NCBI RefSeq assembly: GCF_033439725.1 | Contig: NW_026944385.1 | Coordinates: forward strand, 496,001 to 560,000 | Direction of reading: 5' to 3' | DNA: 64,000 nucleotides | Source of the DNA: Neurospora tetraspora | Taxonomy: Eukaryota > Ascomycota > Sordariomycetes > Sordariales > Sordariaceae | In this document: positions 9,067 through 20,109 of the stretch, piece by piece | Layout: every line of letters begins with the position of its first letter | Position numbering within the stretch: the first letter of the stretch is position 1 | Translations under genes and position numbers: made by a program | The notes under the pieces: generated by a model | Database searches by the model: none | The model's input: only the letters and a program-made list of their open reading frames with translations | What the model was told of the DNA's origin: nothing

Positions 9067-11672
9067 ATGGAAACCACAGCAATGGAATCGGCGGATGTTT
9101 GTCTCGGTGATTTCAGCCACAACAAGATGATGATGGCTCTTGTGGAACACTACGGCTCGATACCCGATCGAGACCTTGCTGTATCATGGTTCTCGACCTC
9201 GGAAGACCTGAACTGCGCACCCGTTCGCGCCACCCCTTACCCCTCCGTTGTCGATCAATGGTCATACCAAGAGCGAGCTTTCGGTCTTGACGCTGGAGAT
9301 ATCTTCGATACTCAGATCCTCGATATTGACACTTACGCTACCCCCGAAAGAGAAACTCCCATGGCTTGTCCTACAAATGGAAACACCCAAGCCCAATCTC
9401 AGGGCTTGGTACCCGAGATCTGTCTTATTCCCGACTCCCGCTCGGGCGTCAGCACCCCTGAGCCACTGCTGACGTTCAACATGTCCACGCCAAGCGATAT
9501 CGACTCGTTTCTCAGCAGCTCTAACTTGACAGCATTCGATGAAGCAGCGAGCCTTTTTTCCGAGAGTCATTTGTACTTTCATGGCCCTGCCACGCCAGTG
9601 TCGCTAACATCATCCTATCATCGTCAAGATGAATCGACAATGACGGTTCAAGAACAACCCGTCATCGAGTATAACACACCGTCGGGCTTTTTACAAGACT
9701 TTGATGATGCGTTCGCAGAACCTGAGACATGTCAGCCTCCGGGGATGACAATGCATGACCGGGTTGAGGTTCCCCCAGCCCCGGAGGCAGCCCTAGAGCC
9801 AGCTCCTTCTGCTTCCTCAGGTCCTATTACAAAAAATTGGGAGCTCCCTCCGGTACGTCTTCTTAGTCCTCAGATTGAGAACACTTGCTCACCAAGAACA
9901 CCAAACAGCGTATCCAACGAAGAAAGAAGGTCAAGCCTCAAAGCAACAATGGAGTCTCAAAACCCAAACCCGAGCCAACTTGTGAAGGGAGCAAATCAAG
10001 AACTAAACGACGAGGTCCGTATACTGACGAGAGTATGAGACTCAACACCGCTCTCACTCGTGTCCTCAAGTCGTGCATCAGGTGTAGGATGAACAGGGGT
10101 CGTGTATGACTTCCAATCCTTCATATATCACTTAACGGACCGCAGTTCACACACCGGAGTGCCATCTAAGCTAACAAGGACCCTCCACCGCAGTGCAATC
10201 CCGACCCATCGGATCCTAACGGACCGTGTCTCACCTGCAAACGCATTACCGGCCCAACCCTCTGCAAGATGCCCTGCTACCGATACATCGTCACCGACGC
10301 TTCTCTTTACCGCGAGCAGAAACACCCCTCCTTTTCGCATCGATGGCAGAGCATGGACATCATCGACATCCCCGCTAGCGACTGGGAATCCTCGGACATC
10401 CGTACGATCGTAGTATCGCCGGTCCATGTCGATGCTCCTTTCGAGTTCCGCGTCCGAAAGTTCAATCCCGCAGAAGGCGATGTGGTTCATGAAATGTGGA
10501 AGACGCCCCAAGGCATGAAACAGGTCGCTCTACCGCGATACGCACTGGCAGAGATGCACGAAGCAGGCGAGACCCTGAAGGCCTACATTGAAACGAGCGT
10601 GTCCAAGTTCATCGTGGCGACGGTTGGGCATTTGGATACCGTCTTCTGGGAGACGTACGGGATGGCCTTTCGACATATCAACGAGGCTAATGTACGTCTT
10701 CTAGCCCTGTCCTCCTCACTCCCACATCTCCTGCTGCCAAAACTGACTAGTAGCCCCAAACAGACCGGACAAGAACGCAGCCTCATGTCCAACGTCTTCC
10801 GTCTCTGGGTCGTCTGCCGCCTAACCAGCAACCCCGTCTTCATCTGCGGCCCAGAAACACTCGGCGGCACTCCCATCACCGAACCGGAGAGCAAGTACTA
10901 CGGCCGCGTACCGATGCCCAAGATCATGACGGCCCAGTTTGAGTGCATCGAATACACGAATTTCCTGCGCCCCTGGAGCAAGGCCGTGCTGAAGCAGCTG
11001 AATGACCTGGTCCTAGCCAAGAAGAGGGAGTACTGGTTCACCATCTACCTAGCGCTCTTTGTGTTATTGCATAGTTGCTCGATGGTGACAAGACGGGACG
11101 CGGAGACGGCTAGGAAGTGGGGGATGAGGGTATGTTACTTACCTTCGTTTGGTCGTCAATGGTATCAGGCAAGTGTGGATACAGACTGACAGACTGACTG
11201 ACTGACGGACTTGTACGGAAAACAACAGACCGAGTATGCAAATCCCGAGAGCATCAAAGCTCACCATGCCGGAGCCCAGACGATGCTCGCGCATTTCCAC
11301 TTCATCAATAAGGGCGTGTTGCCGTTCAACATCCCCCACGATGAGGCGGGAAGGCAGGAGCTTTCGAAGGCGGCTCGTTTGAGCGACGAACAGCTGGATT
11401 TTGTGTGGAGGACAGGAGATATGATCAGGGATCCTGCACGAGGTAAGTTTGGAGTTTATGACCTTTGTGTTGTTTGTTATCCTCAAAAGCGAAGAGATGG
11501 TCATTACGCGGTATACGGGTGGTCGAGAGCATCACAGGGTTCCTTGAAACGCTGACTGATGTTGTTAGTCGCACGCATGAAACACGTTCGCGAAAGGTTC
11601 GATGTTGGGGATGATTTCTACTGGGTATCCATGCTGTACGATCGGGAGTGGAAGCCTTTGGGGAATGACTGA
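9067..11672 (+). CDS. Zn(II)2Cys6 transcription regulator, six exons
   Basis: Exons 9067-9852, 9909-10103, 10194-10691, 10764-11129, 11229-11442 and 11569-11672 give 720 residues with all frames consistent. Donors are GTACGT, GTATGA, GTACGT, GTATGT and GTAAGT. The cluster is cut by intron 2 and reads SCIRCRMNRGR then CNPDPSDPNGPC then LTCKRITGPTLC, that is C-x2-C-x6-C-x10-C-x2-C-x8-C, an exact Zn2Cys6 signature. A basic stretch (SKSRTKRRGPY) precedes it. The cluster lies near residues 315-345, in the middle of the protein, behind a 260-residue acidic Ser/Pro-rich N-terminus. The C-terminal about 370 residues are helical and conserved-looking (MWKTPQGMKQVALPRY, WSKAVLKQLNDL). Role: nuclear DNA-binding regulator, target genes unknown. 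Join 2 is the most certain because it restores the cysteine spacing. Confidence 0.85.
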
Positions 11673-11799
11673 GTGAGTGAGGTCTACCCAATCAGTCCCC
11701 ATGGGGCCCATACTGAGTGAGCTAGAGGTATAAATCCCGAAGCCGTCTTTGGGAGAAAAATGTACAAAAAAAGGATGGGAAAAAAAGAAAAGAAAGTTT

Positions 11800-11945
11800 G
11801 CGCGGTCCGGGATTCGAACCCGGGTCTTCACTCAGTATTTGTTCTACTGAAATTTTTGCCCCCAGAGTCGGTCTTTGAAAAGAGGTTCTCTGGGAATTTC
11901 AACCCACAAATCGAGTGATGCGTTAGACCACTGCGCCAACCGCGC
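11800..11945 (-). tRNA. tRNA gene with about 74-nt structured insertion in the anticodon arm; isotype unresolved
   Basis: On the minus strand the ends pair perfectly as an acceptor stem (GCGCGGT with ACCGCGC). The T arm is perfect (CCGGG, TTCGAAT, CCCGG), the D arm is GCGC-AGTGGTCTAA-CGC, and a T-rich Pol III terminator follows below 11800. The anticodon stem is CACTC/GAGTG. Between its halves is an insertion that folds on itself: ATTTGT/ACAAAT beyond a 1-nt by 3-nt bulge, then GAAATT/AATTTC, then CCCAGAG/CTCTGGG. A 3-nt bulge next to the anticodon stem is typical of pre-tRNA 3' splice sites. I could not place an anticodon with the usual T at position 33, so it may be an unusual intron-bearing tRNA or a tRNA pseudogene. 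Confidence 0.7.
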
Positions 11946-12404
11946 TTTTTTTGATTGTTTGTGTGTGGCAAGGAGCACAGGCAGAGGTACCTTGAGTACC
12001 CAAGGCAGGCAGGAGCCAGGAGGTGGAGTGGAAGGCAGCTGCCTGGTTGAGGTGCAGGGCAGAAGGGAAGGACGGAAGGACGGAAGGAAGGAAGGAAAGA
12101 CGGAAGGAAGGAAGGAAGGCAGCGATAACGTTGACTCCGGGCAACAACGACTAGAGATGAAACTCTCACTCCCTACCGCTGGCAAGCGCAAGGGCATGCA
12201 CATATTTGAACACCTGCAAGAAGAACAACAAGAACAAAGAAAAGGTTTGAAACCGTATAAATATTCGTCTGCCAGCGCGGTCAAGAAACACAAACCACAT
12301 GAACCCAAGGGAAGTGATCAAAATGAAACAGTTCCTGTCCCGTTTACATGCATGTAAAAAAAAAGTTGGAAAAGAACCGTACCTTAGGATACCTCTACCG
12401 CCCC
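11946..12404. repeat. Intergenic with GGAA-type simple repeat
   Basis: From about 12055 to 12120 the sequence is a GAAGGAAGGAAGG/ACGGAAGG simple repeat. The rest is non-coding flank between the tRNA and the end of the first Myb-like gene. No gene was recognised. Confidence 0.6.
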
Positions 12405-13564
12405 TCACAGGTTCGCACCTCCGTGCCTTCCCTGTCCCTGTCCCTGAGGCTGCTGAGCCTGTCCTCTCTGCCACATAAACACGCACTCCTCCACCAACTT
12501 GGTGTACCCTTTCTGGAAGTACTCCTGCACCTCGTGCGTGATCCCGCTGACTTGCGGATCGTGCTGATGATTCTGGCCGCCGCTCGCGTCAAAGAGGTAT
12601 CCAGGGGCAATTCTGGCTAGCTCTGTGTTGAACAGTTGAAATGAGGATGGCATGACGTTCTGTATGACCTTTTTCGATTCCTGTAGGTATGTACAGTCTA
12701 TGTGAGTATAAGAAGGGTGTAGAGGTAAGTAGACGGGAGGTAGGTATCATTTGTTGCACTTACAACTCTGCTAGAGCGCTGTTTGATGATCTTCCATCTC
12801 TTCGACACGGCGTTTCCCGATCTCACCACGCCAAATGTGTTCTTCAGCTTGGCGACAATCTGCTTTACTTTCTTTCCTTCGTCTTTGCATCGACGGATGA
12901 GGTCCTCCTGGTCCTGCGTCCAGCCGTTCTGGTTGGCATTTGGCTCGTCGGGGTTTTGATACGAAGTCGAAGCATTGGCGAGGCTTTGTCTCGGATGTGG
13001 CCCGGATGATGATGAGCCGTTGAAGTGATCAACGTTGTTGGGCTCGAACCCAGGAGCAGTCATAGCTGATTGGTTGGGTAAGAAGACGTGGTGCTGGCCC
13101 TGCAGCGTGGGGGAGTTTCCATCAGGCAAGTAGTGCATCTGAGGGCGAGATGCTTGTCCTGCATCAGTACCTGCATCCATTTCGAATGCCGTCTGTGGCC
13201 GCAAGCTGTGATAGGGCATGGCGGAAGAAGTGTGGGCGTGCTGGACTGCGTAGGGGCCAGTGTCGGTTGGGATATCGGGATATTGACCCATGTACGCCCC
13301 CCCTTGGGTGTTATAGGCTGAGGTACCGTATACTTGGGCACCGGTCATTGGTCTGCCAGCTGATAACACATCCCAGCCCAAGCCAGGCTGCATCAGATCA
13401 AATGGCAGAGGTTGCTCTTGGTGAGTTGAAGGTGCTCTTGACAGTTGAGGCTCTTCAGCAGTGCATACTTCAGGGCCATCCGTGATAGGGGTGATAGCGC
13501 GGCCATTCTGAGACTGAGTCGGTGACATAGCTGCTCCGTATTGGGGGTTATTTGGCATGGACAT
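12405..13564 (-). CDS. Myb/SANT-like DNA-binding protein (first of a pair)
   Basis: Exon 1 is 13564-12764 and exon 2 12680-12405, with an 83-nt intron (GTAAGT...CTACAG, phase 0), giving 358 residues. The first about 210 residues are low-complexity, rich in Gln, Pro, Ser, Thr and Gly. A single Myb/SANT-like helix-turn-helix follows at about 215-262: GWTQDQEDLIRRCKDEGKKV, then the recognition-helix-like AVSKRWKIIKQR. The second exon adds a helical C-terminus (ESKKVIQNVMPSSFQLFNTE) ending in a Gln/Gly tail. Probably a nuclear DNA-binding regulator. The intron falls just after the Myb-like domain, as in the neighbour at 16114-17335, which supports common ancestry. No named family was recognised. 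Confidence 0.75.
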
Positions 13565-16113
13565 GGTAGATATGGAAGGTGATATTGAAAAGCGGAAGGG
13601 TAGATTGGTGAATCAAGGTCGGTCCTCGACCGGTCAAGGCTTGGGAAAGAGGGAAGTGAAGAAGGTTGTGTCGATGTACAAAAAGGCTTTCGTGGAACGT
13701 ATTCTCTGATGCCGGATCGTCGGTCCAACTGTCCAGACGATCTTGTTCGGCAATGATCTAGAAAATGCTTAATGGAGATGCGTGGTTGATAGGATAGGTA
13801 GGAAAGAGCCAAATTGGGAATAAGGGAGTGATGGTTGTTGTCGCTGGTATCGAATGGGACCAGATGTGAAGGTTGTTAAAGAGTCGATGGTATGAGTTGC
13901 GTGGCTGAGGGCGCAGATGGAAAAATTCGAGTGATTAGTTCGACTGAGAGCGTTATTGAACGAAGTGGTAACGATGACTTTGCCAAGGGCGTCAAATTGA
14001 AGAATGCTTGCTTGATAGCAATGAATAGAAAAAGATTTGAGCCTGGCCAACGGAACAATAAGCTCCGCAAGGCCTTGACTCGGGGAGTGGCTAGTGCATG
14101 TGGTTGAAGCAATGGACGAAAAGGAGCATGAAGTAGTAGGGAGTGAGTATGGGAGGTCCGGGATTTTTAAGCTGTTACCATGTAGTCAGTGGTGGTTCGG
14201 AACCAGTCATGGAACGAACCTCGGGGTCTGGATCCCCGTATCCGGCATTGCGCCGGCTTGAAGCCCGGAATGCACGATTGGCACCTTGGTAGACCCAGTA
14301 TTCCGATTTGCAACAGTTGGGTTTCCCTGCCTTCGTCGTCAGGCCCCATCTCCCGTGTCCAATTCATGATCTCACAAGGTCCGAAAGCGGTAAGGTAGGT
14401 AGGTAGTGTCGTAGGCTGTGATACTTCAAGCCCAGACAATACCAATGGCAGGTGAGTGAAGAGCGTCCAATGTGGCCTCGTTGGCATTTGCTCGAAACAT
14501 GAATTTCCAGACACCGGGCGATGAGGTACGTGATGTCCAATCGTGGTTGTGGTGTGCCTTGCGAAGTGCCTACCCAACTTCGTATCAGTGTGTGTACTCA
14601 ACCCGTGCCCCTGGGTTCACTCATCAGCCATTACCGCCATCCGTCATCGGCCCTGTCACATTTGGTAAAGAAATGCTTCGACTCTTCCGGTCCGTATTTT
14701 TTCTCAGCACTGTAGGCATAAAGCCCATTGTCAGTGCCATCGTAGCATGTGATAAGAGACGTTGATCCAATGAGCGTCAAAGTTTGCAAGGCAACCAGAC
14801 CTCCACCTGGCCAGCTCACCGATAATGATTGCCGGGACAAATGCGGAAGTGCTCAATTACAAGGTAAGTAACAGTATTACCTAGTTAATTGATGGACAAT
14901 TCAGGCGTTGCGCTGGCGGTGACGGCTTGTCAGCAAGTACTTCAGTGGCGCTGAAGGATGAACTTTTCGTTATAACCTGTATCAACATGTAAAGTACTCT
15001 GCGAACCCTGTCACTGCCTGTGTCGTCGTTCATGTAAATGTGTGCGCTAATGCAAGGCGGTGACATACTTACCAGCTTGATACTGGGAATCCTGGTGCTG
15101 GTTGGCTCGTTGTAGGAAGTATCTCGTTGATGGTTTATGTTGTCTTTCTCCATCATCCACGTCGGCTTGCTTGGCAGAGTCTTGTTTTCGGCTCACCGAA
15201 AATTGCGCGGCCAGCTCCGACTCGCTAAGGAAGACCACTCAACCTTATTCTGGTCGATTAGAGCTTGGTAAGTTCTTTCCGTCACATCAATTCGGTTGGC
15301 TTATCCCGCGTTTGAAACCCCACGATCCAGTGAACAGGTATGTACCTGTCAACGCGTCTCGATGCCGGCCGCGCACCAGGTACCCAGGTAAGCAATTGGC
15401 ACTTTCCTCTGGCCACATCTTTCCGAAAAGTCCGATACATAATGACACCGTCGAGATCCAGAGTGCCTGGTTTTGATGGGCAGCTGTCCACCAGACGCCA
15501 TCTGCAAGCCACTCTCCCGGCCAACCGTTAACTCCGCCACAGCGTGGGAGCCGGTAAGCCGTCTTTCGTCGTCTACCCCGCGAACAAAAGACCTGGGCTT
15601 AACAATCACGAGGACGTGCTGAAATGGTGTTGAGCATTAGAAACCCGCTTCCTTTTTGCTCCGGGAGTTCATCCGGACTCTGAGTGTCTGGGGGAACCAG
15701 AGGACGTTAAAAGTGGATCCCATGAGTAGGGTCAAGAACAAATCAAATGGAAAGATGAGCAGGGCTCCACCGTTCATTGCATCACTGCCCCTGGTTTGGC
15801 GGCTCGCAGGGTACAGCGTTTGGCAGCTTCAGGGGCATGACAAGTGGAGTAACTGCAATGAATAAGTGTTAGTGCGGCGACCCAGATTTGGTAGGCACAG
15901 CGCCGACATCTTAACAGCATGACAACAATCCTTTCAAGTGCAACACGCGGGCCTGGTGACAGCATCATCTAGGTCTACACCCCCACATACAAATCACTGG
16001 TCGGAGGACGGCGACAACCCCTCAGGTAGTCAGCAGCACTGTCTGTCGTTTCTTTATCAACCAACCACCAATCACCATTCCCAAACAGGCGAACTCAAAC
16101 TCCAGCCAAAACC
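13565..16113. other. Long intergenic region between the two Myb-like genes
   Basis: About 2.5 kb without a recognised gene. Open frames are short and lack family motifs. The near-palindrome GGCTTGAAGCC occurs at 14255-14265, and related copies cluster again near 18.05-18.46 kb. Confidence 0.45.
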
Positions 16114-17335
16114 TCACAAAATCTCATAATCTTCAACCTGATCCCCAGCGGCGTCCCCATTCCCATCCCCATCCACCCACTCCCACTCCCGCTCCCGACC
16201 ACGTTCTCTCTGTCCCATCGCTATCGTACACCGAGCACTCCTCTCCTTCTGTTCACTCACCATTCTCTCCTGGGTCGTTCTGGTCAGATTTCCCTGTGCC
16301 AACATCCCCTCCAACTCCAACCGCACCGCCAGTCTCAAATCAGCAGATTGTTTGTTGTCTGCATCATTCAGGCTGTTCCTGTCTCTGTTGGGGTCTGCAG
16401 TGAAGTGGAGCTCAAAACTGCTCGCCAGTTCCTCTTGCATCACTGAGCTGAAGCTTTGCATGGCTTTTTGCGCCGCTTGTTTGAGTTCCTGGTGGGGGAA
16501 GGAGTTAGTACTTCCAATAGGGAGACAGAGGGATGGAGAGTGAGGCTGATGATGATCGGGTATTAGGAGAGAAGAGGAAGCTCACATCCTCACTCCAGAC
16601 CTTACTCCTCGCCCTTAACTGCGCCAACCTCCTGGCAATCGCACCCACATCTCTCTTCACCTGAAACACGTCCTCCAGAGCAATGGAGATTTTCTGATGA
16701 GACTTTCGTTTATGATTGCCGAGCCGGAAGATGAATCGATCCTGCTCCGGAGTCCATGTATCTGTGCAGTTCGTAGCCGTAGCCGTAAGAGTAGAGGTAA
16801 AGGTAGAGGTAGAGGTAGGAGCAGAGATGGGTTGTTGAGCCGAAACAGGAGGAGTAGGTTGGATAGACGATGGAACAGCAGAGCCTGGATCTCGGCCAGT
16901 GTGAGTCGGCAATTGTTGAGGTACGAGGTGTGCGGATGCTTGGTGTGGTGACCGCGCTGCTGCTGGCGAGAGTGGTGATGATGGTGATGGTGGGAAGCCT
17001 GGCGGAACTCCTGGAGGATATCTTGTTCCTGGATATGGCACTTGGACGAATTGGTGGTAGACCTGCCCTTGTGCGCCAGCCATCTCAGACGCCAGGACAG
17101 CGTAGGCGGAGGTAGGAGATACGGAGGTAGCATGGCCCTGGGCTGGAGCTCCTCTCGGAAGCGTTTGGAAAGTTGTCAAGATCGGAGAACTCTGACCCTG
17201 TGGATGAGACGCCGAAGCCCGGTGTGGTCTGTCAGCTACGACGATGTGATACGGAGGAGGCGGCGAGGATCCAGTTGGGGGGAGGTGGTCCTCGTTGAAG
17301 AGGCCGTTTGAGTAGTGATAACCAGGGGCCGCCAT
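16114..17335 (-). CDS. Myb/SANT-like DNA-binding protein (second of a pair)
   Basis: Exon 1 is 17335-16586 and exon 2 16488-16114, with a 97-nt intron (GTGAGC...CACCAG, phase 0), giving 374 residues. The plan matches the gene at 12405-13564: a Pro/Ser/Thr/Gln-rich N-terminus of about 190 residues, then a Myb-like domain starting TWTPEQDRFIFRLGNHKRK and ending IARRLAQLRARSKVW. The phase-0 intron comes directly after it, then a helical C-terminus (ELKQAAQKAMQSFSSVMQEE) and an acidic tail. Both genes lie on the minus strand about 2.5 kb apart, so a tandem duplication with strong divergence is likely. Function: probable nuclear regulator, target unknown. The alternative, chance similarity of SANT-type domains, is less likely given the shared intron. 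Confidence 0.72.
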
Positions 17336-19001
17336 TGTTGTGCGTGCCCCCCTAGCTTTCCTTTGTCACGAGTTTAAAGTAGTATAGAGATGAATGTGGT
17401 ACACAATCTGGCTGTAATACCTCGATTTGGTGTTTTCTTCTACAGTTACGGCATGAACGATGGGTGCCTGGTTCATATAGTCGTGAATTCGGCGTGCACA
17501 TGCGAAGCAAGTTTCCCGCAGTCCATGTGCCCTTTGCCCCTTACGGATCCAGCATGAGGGTGACAGACGTGAAATCCTCGCGACATATCCGCAGAGCCGC
17601 ATGGCAGTACGGCCTACTTGAACGTTTCCCAAGGTGTTTATTCTCGGTTGATGCCTAACTGACATGGATGGGACGAAGCATCGGTCAACACAATTCATAC
17701 CGAAGATGGGACTGCAAGCGGGAGTGTAGCCTGGCACCTCGCCGGCGTGTAGCTTGGATGCGTGTCAGATTCGTGAAGCAAGGACAGCCGGATTGGTTGG
17801 ATGGTGCTAGCCATTGCGTGAGATAACCTCGGTATTCAGGCCGTCCTGGACGTTTGACAAGTTGATGAGACTCAAGTAGATCGAACTGAATGTAGCCTTG
17901 AAGCCTGGATTGATGCAAGGAGAAGCGGCTCTTTGCCCGGGTCGTATCGGTCAAGGTGGGCGTCCATATTCGATCTTGGTGTATAACAAGACTGGACACA
18001 TGTCAGCGCCGATCGCATCGAGTAGGCAGGCGATATGAAGACGGCGTGCCAGGCTTCAAGCCCAGCGAATAACAAGGCGACCAACCCGGGAATTGTACAA
18101 CCTCACCAGCCAATCAATGGCACCATGTTGACCCTGCGCCCTGTTTTTGGAGCAATGCCAACACTTGTAGGCTTTGAGCCTCAAACCAAACAGCGCAGGC
18201 TTGAAGCCAGGCACGATGCCATCGCTGCCGCCAAGCGCAAGCCCTGGTGGGATGGCATCAAGCCGGCTTTAAGCCCGAGTGGGGGCCATGTCGTGACCCC
18301 TGTCCCGCGATCCTGCCACAGGACCTTCTTTGGGAGCAAACTCGTGGCGCGCTGCCATGACAGATGGTTGTCTATTGCCGAACTTTTACCTTATCTTTCT
18401 CTGGTGCATAGAAGCCTTGAAACAGAATGATGTGTGGCATCATAATACTCGGCTTGATGCCCGTTTCATGGCTCCCTCCACCTTTCCGCCGCTAGAGAAT
18501 TGGCATTCCAGCGGGCTATAGCGCCCATGCCGTGATGCTCCGTGGGTATTGCGGTGTAGCAAAGCGTTCTTGTCCTACTGAAGTTAGTAACTCTTTTCCC
18601 CTATTCTCTATATCACGATATTCTTCGAGAATGGCAGCACGTACCTCGCTGAGAACTGCTGTCTTTCTTTCAACATCCCGATAGCTCTCCGGCCCCAACT
18701 TCGAAGGTTTACTCAACACAGGTTGATATCGATTTAAGAGTCGTCGGCCCCCCGATGTTTGATGCATTTTATGTTGTATTCTCAACAGTTCTCTCAACCC
18801 TTGCCTTTGACAGGCCACACCAATCACCGAACACTGTCAAGAATCACCGCGCACCCTCTCATTCGCTCATCATCGGTTTCCGGCCACCGATCCACGCTTG
18901 GTTTTGAGCCAGATTCGGAATAACCAGACTACTTCAACCACCCGGAACGCCAAGGATTGGAGCCCCTGTGTGAATGACATTGAACTCAGTTGTCAACAAC
19001 A
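17336..19001. other. Intergenic with clustered GGCTTnAAGCC palindromes
   Basis: No convincing gene. At 18052-18062, 18198-18208, 18254-18274 and 18451-18461 there are perfect or near copies of the palindrome GGCTTSAAGCC, five in about 400 bp. An open frame at 18035-18430 overlaps them but has no recognisable features. Confidence 0.45.
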
Positions 19002-20109
19002 ATGGATACTCGTCAACCCATCTGTCCGAACCCGGACGACCACGACAGTAGTCCCTGGCCGGCGGACTCCAAACGGCCCATCCACGCTGCTCCGGTCCCT
19101 CAAAGATTTGTGTCCATGCCGGCCGCCAACATGGTCCCAAACGGATGGATGCCCGTTCCCGGTTCTCACCCGGCGTTCATCGTCCCGGCTACCCACCAGA
19201 ATATGGCCGGACACGTTGGAATGGTGCACCACCACCAGCAGCATAACTGGGGCCAATATGCTCCGTGCATAATCTCATCTCCCATGACGCCTCCTAACCC
19301 AGGAGCAGTGTATGACGCCCACGGAAGGAGCGGAAGCCTGCCCCAGGCTCACGCCCATGTGGCTCACTGGCCTCAAGGCCAACAGCAACACATGTTATAC
19401 GTTAACCCGAACCATACTAATCCGGTCTGCTTGCGCGCGCAGCAGTCTGAAAAGGCTGCTCTGGCTCAGTGGTACGCCAGGCTGTCTTTGAGTGAGACTG
19501 AAAAGTCTCCCATTCCTGCAACTGCCATTGCCACTGGCACGGCTACTGCCACCTCTGAAGTGCCAGTCCAGCAATTTCCTAGCGTCAAACAGGCTTCGGT
19601 TCCGGTTGTCGCAGATACCACAGCCATAGGAGCCACGGCACTGACGGTGGCCACGGGAGCCACAGGAGCCACGAGAATCATAATGGGACCCGACGGCACA
19701 ACCCTCGTCCCACCTCCTGACCCCGCCCACCCAGGCTGCGAGCTCTCCATGCCCATGGCCAAAGCGATGGAAAACTTCTCCATCCCTCATTGCTGCAATT
19801 ACTTGCAAACTAAGGACCTACTAAGAGACAAGGTAAGTAAGAAGGGAGACGTTGACTTACTGGAGCTTCTTCTTCTTCTCGGGTTCCCGTCAAGCCCATC
19901 ATCAAAAGAGAACGGTGCTAATTATGGGGCCTTTGGGTTGAATACAGATCGTGAAACAAGTACTCGAGAATACTCAGGAGAAACTTATGGAACTGCTGCA
20001 GAATGAACTGGACAAAATGAGCGAGGAAGATGATGATTCCGACCTTGACTTGGACGCCGAAGACGAGGAGCCGGAACAGGACTCTGGGGACTGGACATTC
20101 GAGGGCTGA
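19002..20109 (+). CDS. Low-complexity protein with acidic C-terminal helix, possibly related to the Myb-like pair
   Basis: Exon 1 is 19002-19832 and exon 2 19948-20109, with a 115-nt intron (GTAAGT...TACAG, phase 0), giving 330 residues. The N-terminal about 160 residues are rich in Pro, His, Gln and Gly, then a Thr/Ala-rich stretch (ATAIATGTATATSE) precedes MPMAKAMENFSIPHCCNYL. No W-T-x-x-Q-[DE] Myb start is visible. Exon 2 encodes a helix (IVKQVLENTQEKLMELLQNE) and a very acidic tail (SEEDDDSDLDLDAEDEEPEQ). The phase-0 intron directly before a helix with KQ..[ILV].N....L..NEL spacing resembles the two Myb-like genes upstream. I do not recognise the family; it may be a third, degenerate member or unrelated. 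The gene model is supported by frame continuity and clear splice sites. Confidence 0.6.

Noticed and set aside
18035-18430. 131-codon plus-strand open frame
   Set aside because: It overlaps the palindrome cluster, has no recognisable motif and no clear upstream context; it probably arises by chance.
18516-18827. Minus-strand frame with a helical, charged middle (EVRAAILEEYRDIENRGKEL)
   Set aside because: The composition is plausible but there is no start context, neighbouring exon or known family; too short to call.
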